A stretch of DNA of 64,000 bases from Rhynchospora pubera (lineage: Eukaryota > Streptophyta > Magnoliopsida > Poales > Cyperaceae). The stretch is from NCBI GenBank assembly GCA_028095005.1, contig CM051460.1:190147742-190211741 (forward strand), read 5' to 3'. This document shows, one piece after another, positions 24,101 to 33,601 of the stretch (position 1 is the first letter of the stretch; each line of letters opens with the position of its first letter). The notes beneath the pieces are model-generated. The model was given only the letters and a program-made list of their open reading frames with translations, had not been told where the DNA came from and did no database searches. A program made the translations under genes and the position numbers.

Positions 24101-25585
24101 TGTTGTCCCTAAAGGGGGCGGCTTAATCAAGGTTTAGCGGAAGCAATTAAAGTTTTAGACCAGTTTGGTATGAACTACCCTAACACAATTCAATTGGTAC
24201 CCAATACAAGCAAGCACACAAGCAATTCACAATGCAAGATAATAAAGAGAGAAAGAGAGAGAGAAATTGAACACGCGATGTGATTACGGAGTTCCGACCG
24301 GCTAGAAGAAGCTAGCCTTAGTCGTACGTCTCCGGGAGTTTCGCTACCACCAAAGGGCGCGCTCCGTTCAATTCCAACAAGAACGGGACTACAACTTCGA
24401 ACCGAATCACCTCGTCACAAGGACACTCGAGGCGGATCGGCCTAACTCGAATGGCACAACGGCCTCAAAGGAGAAGAGCTCTCAACCTATTCCAACCTAC
24501 ACCTAGCGACAATGTCGGGGCGGTGGTGTTTGAGGCTACTAAATCTCTCAAGATGGTCAAGCTATGAAAAGCTCAAGTGGGAGAGTATCCCTGTGCTCAA
24601 AGGCTCAATTCTGGTCTAATTTTGCAAGGCAAAGCTCTCTGACTCGTTGGTTGGAGAGAGAACAAGGGGTGGATATATATAGGGCTCGAAATGAGCAGTT
24701 CCCCAGCAAAAACTGGACACAGCGTTATACAACGCTGAATAGCGTTATACAACGCTGGAATATGACCGTTGTAAATTCTAACGGCTCTTTAATATAGCCG
24801 TTGGTCTGTCAGAGCGTTGTGCAACGCTATTTGCCGTCGCACAACGAAGGAGTGTAAAACCAAAGGAAAGCTCCGACAATTCCGTTGGAAATTGTCAGAG
24901 CGTTGCTTGCCACTGAATGGCGTTACACAACGCTAAAGGGAGACAAAAGGAACAACTCTGACAGATTCAACAGAGCGTTGTACAACGCTATATACCGTCA
25001 CACAACGCTAACGTTACCCAACGCTGAAAGACGTTGGCTAACGTCTCCAGAAACTTTTGCATGTAAAAACGACTGTTTACATGGGACAGCTAACTTGGGA
25101 TTTTTGTGGCGTTGTGCAACGCTATATGGCGTTGCACGATCGTACTCAGGAAATTTTCCAAGTTTTTTAACTGCAGCGTTGTACAACACTACTGAGCGTT
25201 GTACAACGTTGTGAATCAGCGTTGCCTAACTCTATATAGCGTTGTGCAACGTTGATTCACAAAAAAATATGAATTTATCTGTTCTAGCGTTGTGTGCCAC
25301 TATCTAGCGTTGTACGACGCTAGGTCACTGAAAACAGGATTTTGCTGGTTTATTGAGCTTTTCGCTATCTAGACCATTTCAAGGATAAACAAGGACTAAA
25401 GTAAACCTTCTATCCTAGTCTAAACTAGCCTACAAGCTCTCTAAAGACTTGATCTTGATCTTTCTTAAAGCTTTTATCCAAGTCCTCATAAATTGTATCT
25501 TCTTCCTATAAAACTCAAAGAAGATTGTTAAATGCCAAATGATATTGTTTTACAATCGACAAACCTAGAGACGTTTAGTACAACA
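24101..25585 (-). mobile_element. Solo LTR, probably Copia-type, 1,485 bp, TSD GATCA
   Basis: The element runs TGTTGT...ACAACA and is flanked by GATCA on both sides (24096-24100 and 25586-25590). Read on the minus strand, a U3 rich in 16-bp palindromes comes first. A CTATATATA box follows near 24670-24680, then a leader ending with CT-repeat and AATTGCTTGTGTGCTTG blocks, a layout like large plant Copia LTRs. Strand and superfamily are inferred; the boundaries are read directly. Confidence 0.8.
24721..25321. repeat. Dispersed array of a 16-bp palindrome, about 15 copies
   Basis: AGCGTTGTACAACGCT or a close variant occurs at 24721, 24741, 24813, 24919, 24974, 24994, 25108, 25175, 25195, 25218, 25238, 25286 and 25306, plus weaker copies near 24833 and 25128. 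Spacing is irregular (4 to about 100 bp). The array is confined to the U3-like part of the solo LTR. Confidence 0.85.
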
Positions 25586-26310
25586 GATCATTTTTATAAA
25601 CTGAAAAGAGAAATGTAGTTTATTTTTTTAGTTCTTATTTGTGGACCTTTCAATTAATTAAATAGATCCAAAATATAGGTCGAACATAACTATGATGGAT
25701 AACCTCATAAGAAGCCTAGCCGAACAACTACGATGGAATAGAAAACAAATAAGAAAAAAAATCAAAAATTGAAAAAAAAAGAAGAAAAACAATTATATAA
25801 ATAAAATTGTACTAACAAATATTAATACTAATAAAAAATAAAAGGTATTGCTGCTCAAGATTTACTCTTTTTGTTTATCAAATCAATTCTTTTATTTTCT
25901 AGTTAATTTATGACATACTAAAATTCTAATTTAAGCATGGTTTTAAAATGTGATTTATGCGGTTTAGCGGTTGGGTGGTGATTTAGCGTTTACCAGTGAT
26001 AAAATGGATAAAACAATGATATAATGGTTGTGCAGTGTGAACAAAAATCAAGATAAAACAGTGATAAAACAGAAAAAACGGAGTTTTTTAAAAGCTTGAA
26101 TTTGAGACAAATTCAAGTTTGAAACATATCCAATTTGTAGGTTGTATCATATTCTTCTTATGACAAATGTCGAAAACAAAAAATTCTTTATATAAAAATA
26201 ATATTTTTATTTAAATATAATTAATTTATTGAATTTTTTTTTCAAATTTTTCTGGCTTCGTCCAGGTGAACCCCCATTCAAAATTTTCTGGCTCCGTCCC
26301 TGAATTTACT

Positions 26311-26918
26311 TCAAAACAAATTCAAGTAACTGATCTATTTGATGGGCGATGCATATACACACATCAAATATGTTAATTAATTTCTAGCTATTTAGTGTAA
26401 AGTCTACTAAAAAAATGATAAAAAGCATTACACATAAAATAGACTCGTTTGAATGATTTGGTTATTTGATATCGACATGATAGATTTTGAAGTCAAGCCC
26501 AGGAACCAATCTGGTGAGCTTATAAACTCATAACAGCTTTATTCGTATTCTTGATCTATTTTTGCTGAAACTGGCGAAAAGCTAACAGTATCCAAGTTTT
26601 TGTGCATTTTTTGACATTTGTATTGAGATTGTTTTCTAGAGGGTCAAAAACTCATGCACGGTCATTAATTAATGCATGCATGAGTACAAGTAAAAAATGT
26701 CAATATGTGGACTGTATGTGTTGCTTCGAGTGATATGTATAAGCTAGATTTTCTGAATGGTAAATGCAGTATACTTCATTAAGATGTCACGTATTATACA
26801 ATTTTTAGTACGTGTATATAACATACACGTGTATGATATTCTTTTTTAGTGCAGAATTGGGGTACTAATTAGATACTAGCTAGACACCTACCAACAAGGC
26901 AAATCCCATATATGTATC
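26311..26918. other. Gene-free stretch
   Basis: No gene or element was recognised. Confidence 0.4.
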
Positions 26919-26921
26919 TAT

Positions 26922-27087
26922 GGCTATGTTTGGATTCCATTTGGGAAGAAGAGAAGAAGAAATAAAGAAATAAATTTATTATAAACAATTCAAACTCTTC
27001 ACAAAGTTATGCATTTCCCAATACTTCTTTCCACTTCTTCCCTTCTTCCCTTCTTCCCTTCTTTCCACACCTTATCCAAACGGAGCC
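26922..27087. mobile_element. Tourist-like MITE, GGCTCYGTTTGGAT family, TSD TAT
   Basis: GGCTATGTTTGGAT at the left pairs with ATCCAAACGGAGCC at the right. TAT flanks both (26919-26921 and 27088-27090). The interior is a purine-rich GAAGAAG block facing a CTTCTTC block. Confidence 0.75.
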
Positions 27088-27270
27088 TATAATGCTGCAC
27101 TGCTGTTTCGTAACTATTCAAGGCCTTAAAATATAAAATTTAAATCCCTGTAGTGGCATTGTGAGTGCTCTATAGGCTCTATAGCGGCAATGAGACCGGC
27201 GCTATAGGGCTGGGCTATAGTTGTGTTTTTATTAAAAAAAAAAATAACGTTTTGTTCTATTTAAAATTGT

Positions 27271-30200
27271 TAAGGTAACAAATCCTGCAGAATCTTTTGA
27301 GTGAAATTAATAATTCTTTTTCTCGCCATTTTTCTATTTACTATTTACATGGACTGGGGTTGTAGGCATATAGTAAAATGGGCATTAGTTTTTAATGTAC
27401 TAAGGTATTGCATATTCTGCAGAATGTTTTGAGTGATTTTTATAATTATATTTCTGGCCTTTTTTCCCCTTCCTGTTTAGCATTTACATGAAATGGGTTT
27501 TAAACTAGTAACTTTTCTTCCACCTATCTATATTATTTTTTATTATGTGTCGATGGAGCATTTTCAATGCTTGATATCAATGAGCTGCTACTTTGTCAAC
27601 ATAAAGAAAGCTTCTCCATGTTTGCCTCTGGCAGTACTTGACTCAATTGTCTGGCTAGCTGTCTCAGTGGACAGGACCTATATTGATTGAGCCTTACTGT
27701 TATTCTTTTTGCTTTTTGTATGAAATTTTATTTTCTGAGCACGAAAACCTATATTGATTACAGAAAAGAGGCAGATAAACAAAAAGGAAAAGTAAGCGAG
27801 TAATGATATCCTAGTAAAAACACGGTACCATGGTCAGATATGACATTCATGAAGCATGATCCTATTTATATTTTTAGGTTAAACAAACATCTGTAATTAC
27901 CATTTACTGCTTCTGACCTCTTGTTTAATGAAAACAATGCAGAGTGGGATCCATGGGGTGTGCCTGATGATTACGAGTGCGAGGTGATAGAAGACGACAC
28001 ACCGATTCCTCAGCATGTGCCTCGTCACAAACCGGTGAAGTTGCCCGAGGAGTTTTACAATACAATGGAGGCAGTGAGTTCAAAACCAGTCATAGAAGAG
28101 AAGAAAATCGAGGAGCCGACGCCTCAGTTGAAGTCTTAATCGAGTTTTAAAGTAGATTATTTTCAACTTTGCTGTAATGTTGGTTTGCCTGGTCAATATG
28201 ATCTGGTTATGGTTAGGCAGAGAATAATTGCATGCTGGTACATGACAAAGACTTCATGTTTTTTTTTTCGGCTTTTCAGGGTGGCTTTTTCTTTAAAAAG
28301 TTATCTGCTTTGTATGTTAAAAAGCATTTCGTGGTTAACAGGCCAGAAAAATATTTTTGTCTATGCCTCTTCTGAAAAATTGCATGCGCTAATTTGTGAT
28401 TTGTTGATTTTTTTTTTTCCTACTTGTTCGGCATAAAGGTGCCATCAAGTGTCCTGTGCATATCAGGGTCGTCTGTATTAGATCTTGTACTTGGGCGTGC
28501 TAAAACATTAGCTTCAATTCCATATCACAATTGTCATGATTAGACCATATAATCTGAAATATAAACGTATATTTACTGAGAACCTCATTATATTTGTACA
28601 AATGGCGTGATGTAAAATTCTAGTCCCACAATCTGCCGTGATTTTTTTAAACAAAAAAACCCAAATTTTTATTTTAATAAAAAACCTGGGACAGAGGTAT
28701 TTAGAAGAACAAACATGTCAGTGCGCAGGTGGACTGCGCGGGTTCTGACCACGCCAATGCCACTGGCGCAGGCGTGCCCGCGCCACTGCCATTGGCGCGG
28801 GTAGTACTTTCTCCTGAAAACTGTGTTTAAAAAATCGTATTTGCCTCTCTGATAGGACTGCCCGCGCCAATGGCAGTGGCGCGGGCACGCCTGCGCCAGT
28901 GGCATTGGCGTGGTCAGAACCCGCGCAGTCCACCTGCGCACTGACATGTTTGTTCTTCTAAATACCTCTGTCCCAGGTTTTTTATTAAAATAAAAATTTG
29001 GGTTTTTTTGTTTAAAAAAATCACGGCAGATTGTGGGACTAGAATTTTACATCACGCCATTTGTACAAATATAATGAGGTTCTCAGTAAATATACGTTTA
29101 TATTTCAGATTATATGGTCTAATCATGACAATTGTGATATGGAATTGAAGCTAATGTTTTAGCACGCCCAAGTACAAGATCTAATACAGACGACCCTGAT
29201 ATGCACAGGACACTTGATGGCACCTTTATGCCGAACAAGTAGGAAAAAAAAAAATCAACAAATCACAAATTAGCGCATGCAATTTTTCAGAAGAGGCATA
29301 GACAAAAATATTTTTCTGGCCTGTTAACCACGAAATGCTTTTTAACATACAAAGCAGATAACTTTTTAAAGAAAAAGCCACCCTGAAAAGCCGAAAAAAA
29401 AAACATGAAGTCTTTGTCATGTACCAGCATGCAATTATTCTCTGCCTAACCATAACCAGATCATATTGACCAGGCAAACCAACATTACAGCAAAGTTGAA
29501 AATAATCTACTTTAAAACTCGATTAAGACTTCAACTGAGGCGTCGGCTCCTCGATTTTCTTCTCTTCTATGACTGGTTTTGAACTCACTGCCTCCATTGT
29601 ATTGTAAAACTCCTCGGGCAACTTCACCGGTTTGTGACGAGGCACATGCTGAGGAATCGGTGTGTCGTCTTCTATCACCTCGCACTCGTAATCATCAGGC
29701 ACACCCCATGGATCCCACTCTGCATTGTTTTCATTAAACAAGAGGTCAGAAGCAGTAAATGGTAATTACAGATGTTTGTTTAACCTAAAAATATAAATAG
29801 GATCATGCTTCATGAATGTCATATCTGACCATGGTACCGTGTTTTTACTAGGATATCATTACTCGCTTACTTTTCCTTTTTGTTTATCTGCCTCTTTTCT
29901 GTAATCAATATAGGTTTTCGTGCTCAGAAAATAAAATTTCATACAAAAAGCAAAAAGAATAACAGTAAGGCTCAATCAATATAGGTCCTGTCCACTGAGA
30001 CAGCTAGCCAGACAATTGAGTCAAGTACTGCCAGAGGCAAACATGGAGAAGCTTTCTTTATGTTGACAAAGTAGCAGCTCATTGATATCAAGCATTGAAA
30101 ATGCTCCATCGACACATAATAAAAAATAATATAGATAGGTGGAAGAAAAGTTACTAGTTTAAAACCCATTTCATGTAAATGCTAAACAGGAAGGGGAAAA

Positions 30201-30391
30201 AAGGCCAGAAATATAATTATAAAAATCACTCAAAACATTCTGCAGAATATGCAATACCTTAGTACATTAAAAACTAATGCCCATTTTACTATATGCCTAC
30301 AACCCCAGTCCATGTAAATAGTAAATAGAAAAATGGCGAGAAAAAGAATTATTAATTTCACTCAAAAGATTCTGCAGGATTTGTTACCTTA
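27271..30391. repeat. Giant inverted repeat: 1,531-bp arms, 59-bp spacer
   Basis: Positions 27271-28801 and 28861-30391 are reverse complements around centre 28831: every position x on the left pairs with 57662-x on the right. Wherever I compared them the arms were identical, including exon, intron and 3' flank sequence. Identity stops at 27270/30392 on the outside and 28802/28860 on the inside. The right arm contains the last exon of NDUFA5, part of its intron and its 3' UTR; the left arm is the mirror copy. Confidence 0.95.
27943..28139 (+). pseudogene. Mirror copy of NDUFA5 last exon
   Basis: This reproduces exon 2 of NDUFA5 in the opposite orientation with its CAG splice acceptor and stop codon intact. 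It encodes EWDPWGVPDDYE through PTPQLKS. The first exon is not duplicated, so no complete B13 protein can be made from this copy unless another + strand transcript splices into it. It is best called a gene fragment; its perfect identity means it is very young or an assembly fold-back. Confidence 0.8.
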
Positions 30392-31757
30392 GTACATAAA
30401 GTACAAACACCAACTGACAGCCCGCTGTCAATTTCTCTAAAAAATAATAAGAACATCCATTTGCAAGGTTGAGTCTGAATCTGAGTCTGGAGTATTTACT
30501 GTTATAGCGCAAAATTGACTGTGAATCCATTTGAATTCTGACAAGATATCGTCTTCAATTAGTGTAAATTTAGGTAGCTTAGCTAAGAGTTCAGCATGTT
30601 CAATGAGTTTGTTGTTGCTTGTAAAAAAGAGTAATGATAAGTTAAAAGGAACAGAAGGGTTTTTCTCTTTGGAGAAATTTTCTCCCTACCTGCCCTTCTG
30701 TCCTTTGCCAAACCCATAACCTAGTTCACCTCGAAAGACTTCCGTTTGCATCAGTGTAATGAACTAAAAACAGTTGTAGGAACAAACCAAGCAGTCTGTA
30801 AAGCATACCACAAGTCTTACATCAATCATTGACTAGAAAAGACTCTGAGATGGATTCAAGTGAAGATCACCCAGTAAATTAGCAAGCTCTCGTATTATAG
30901 CAATTTTAATGATTTTACAAATAAAAAAGCATGATCATTCGACAAAATGTATTGGTACCTAGTTGGAAATACAATATTTAAACTTTAGACAGAAGTTAAA
31001 AACCTATACAAGGTCCAAATATTGCCATCCTGAGAGAGAGGGAGAGATCAAAGGCATAACTATATGATAAGGAAGTCTGCATGAAGCTGGCAGGTCCATA
31101 TTAACATCATAGAACTATATTGAAAGGTCTGCTATGAATTAAAAAAAAAAAAAAACCACACTACCCTACTGAGTACCTTGTTCAAGTTAACAAAGGACCC
31201 ATTTAGACCAGCAGAGGAACTAAATTCCCTGAGTAGATACTTCAAACAAAAGGAAAACTGTGAACTTTATCTAATACAAAGCATGATGAATAAAAATTCT
31301 CAGAATTAAGTAAAGTGGTAACTTGCTCATCTTGGTGATACTGGATACATTACCATCAACAACAATTGATCATCAAACATATAACACCACTACAGGGAGA
31401 GAAAGAGAGAGAGAGAGACGCACCAACGAGCTTGTCAATGAGCTTGAGCTCATCCTGGGCCTCTTCAATGAGCTCCTCGACCTGGCCGCAGCCAATCTTC
31501 TTCTCGATCTCCTCCCAGTCGTTCTCCTCCTGGCAGATCTGGAGGCGGTGCTTGGTGAAGCTCTCGACGGCCTTGCGGTACCCTTCGTCGGCCGGAACCG
31601 CCTCGATCTCCTTCAAGGTCTTGGTGTACAAGTCGATCAGCACCTCCCTGGCATTCGGCACCACCTCCAATCCGACGATCCCCGTCGTCTCCTTCACCTT
31701 CCCCGCCGCCATCATCATCGTCCCCCTCCCTCCTCGTAGAATGCTCCGCAGAAACAT
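29523..31757 (-). CDS. NDUFA5: NADH dehydrogenase 1 alpha subcomplex subunit 5 (complex I B13)
   Basis: Two exons (31757-31424 and 29719-29523, minus strand) give a 176-residue protein. The intron is about 1.7 kb, GT-AG, phase 1. Hallmarks are KVKETTGIVGLEVVPNAR, the helical YRKAVESFTKHRL stretch, GCGQVEELIEEAQDEL and, from exon 2, EWDPWGVPDDYECEVI. It fits the plant B13/NDUFA5 family (about 170 residues), a matrix-arm accessory subunit of mitochondrial complex I. The N-terminus MFLRSILRGGRG is basic, as in a mitochondrial targeting region. Exon 2 and the 3' half of the intron lie in the right arm of the giant inverted repeat. A possible AATAAA signal (minus strand, 28981-28986) lies before the repeat's spacer. 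Confidence 0.93.
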
Positions 31758-33601
31758 CTTTGTTCGGTTTCTCTCTCTTTATCGGGGTTTAGATTTTTTT
31801 TGGGAGATGGAAATCGATCGATGGTAGGAGGAAATTGGGACGGAGCAGAAGACGAGATGACTGGAGTCGGAGTGGAATCCGGAGTGGGGGAGTGGTAAGG
31901 GTGTCAGATTACTGAAATGGGCCTGGTTTCATTTTGGATTAATGGGCTCAAATTAATACATATTTGTCGAATTTGGGGCCGATTACATTGTTTCTAGTCT
32001 ACACGTTTGATATTTTTCCAGCTTAGGAAAAATTCAGAAATGATAACTATCATCTGCAGTTTTGTCATCCTTTGTCATCGCAAAACATAAATTGAACATA
32101 TAAAACAGACAATATAAATATATGGACAATCAAAGTGAACACTTGCAAATAAATAAGTATTGTTATCTCTTGTTCAGATTTTTATATGCATATTCAACTT
32201 ATTTTTATTGAGTGTATTTGTTCACTTTGATCAAAATTTATCTATTTTTTATGTTCACTTTCTGTTTAGCGATGACAATGGATAATAAAACTGCATATCA
32301 CAATAATCAATTTTCGAAAAAAAATTACTTTATTCCATTACTTTATTCCATGGTCCATGCTTTAGTCCTCCTACTGGTGGGCTGGTGGCTAACACAGATC
32401 ATTTATTTTAGGGTCAGGCTGCATTGTATTTGTAGTTTTGTACCCGACTGTTGTGCGTATTATGTTGACTGTTTGCATTTATTTCGTCTAGCCCAGAAAT
32501 ATTATTTTTCTTTATTGTGTTGTTTTACTGCTTGCATGTTTAACGGCTCCAGTACAAGACGCCTACATCAACCCAACTTGGACAGTCTCAGCATAAATCA
32601 AAATATGGAAGTGGTTAGTGTCAAATATATAGAACACATACACTCGTTCAATACGATAAAATTTTAATCTTTAAGATTAGAATGGCCGATCCAAACCGCT
32701 AAAATTGTTCTACGTTATAAAATCTCCGTGGAAACCACCAAATTTTCTATTTTTTCAAAATTTCTTACAATTTTTTTGGAAATTTTTAATATGCTCAATC
32801 TAAAAAGTTATGAATCTTTCAATTTTGAAAATTCGAAAAAAATAGTTAGAAAATTTGAAAAAATATAAAAATTTGATTTTCAAAAATATTTTAATATATA
32901 GATCATATTGAGCGATTTAGATCGGCCGTTTGAAATTTTAATGGCCGACGTTTGGATTGTGTTTGACGTCCTGTATGTTTGATTCTAGCATTACTCTCTA
33001 AATAATTGTTACATAGACAGAGCGCAGACTAGGCGCACGCAGAAGAGGCACACCTACATGCTGCAGTCACCGCAAGTGTTTGCATTTCAACTGCCATAAC
33101 TCTAAATATTTTCACGGAGTAAGATAAAATGCAATTATTATGTTAATCACTAGAACAAGTTCTTCAATCATCACTGCATTTCATTAGATAGAAAATCCAA
33201 CTGCGGACTTCACAGTAGAATTTACTTGAAAAATTAGTCTGCACAAGAACTTCCTAGGAAAGCCCAAATTACCCCGCAAAACAGGCCAACGGCATATCAC
33301 AGTTGATTTAAGGCCCTTCGAAATAAAACATTTTCTGTACCACTTAGCATCTTTTATCCACACAAGGTTATCACTTTATAACTAGGACAGACGTAAAAAT
33401 CTTCCAACTTTCCAACAGCTAGGCATTGTCACCTGCAATGAAAGAAAGAATAACGAGTTCATCACAAAAAAATGACAGAAATAATCTTCAGTCTCCTTCC
33501 AAAATTAGCAAGTACGTAGCAACAAACAACCAACGAGCATCTCAGGTCTCAATTCCATATAAAGCAAGACGTGATTCAAAAGCTGTTGTAGCATTTGTAC
33601 C
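31758..33601. other. NDUFA5 promoter side and intergenic DNA
   Basis: The first 150 bp upstream of NDUFA5 contain its leader and promoter (no clear TATA box). About 32680-32945 is an AT-rich stretch with inverted ends around ATGGCCGATCCAAACCGCT and AGCGATTTAGATCGGCC, probably a MITE without a readable TSD. 33000-33600 probably includes the GPN1 3' UTR. Confidence 0.45.

Larger units (their letters stand above)
23845..26302. mobile_element. hAT-like element split by a solo LTR, TSD AATTTACT
   Basis: The left end CACTGACGGATCTAG is inverted at the right as CTGGCTCCGTCCCTG. The 8 bp AATTTACT flank both (23837-23844 and 26303-26310). Without the nested LTR the element is about 970 bp. It shares ends and sub-terminal GACCCC/TTTGTTG blocks with the smaller copies at 34793, 44441 and 52681. 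No transposase frame is visible. Confidence 0.8.

Noticed and set aside
28185..28436. 83-residue frame present in both arms (also 29226-29477)
   Set aside because: It lies in the NDUFA5 3' UTR and its mirror, is AT-rich and Phe/Leu-biased, and resembles no protein.
28669..28947. 92- and 71-residue minus-strand frames across the inverted-repeat centre
   Set aside because: They exist only because the GC-rich arms are palindromic; no family resemblance and no conserved start context.
27271..30391. Ordinary transposon with long terminal inverted repeats
   Set aside because: The arms consist of host gene sequence (exon, intron, 3' UTR), no target-site duplication is seen at 27270/30392, and the right arm is the gene's native end.
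31080..31100. miR167-like word (TGAAGCTGGCAGG)
   Set aside because: Several mismatches to the mature miRNA and no pairing arm nearby; it lies in the NDUFA5 intron.
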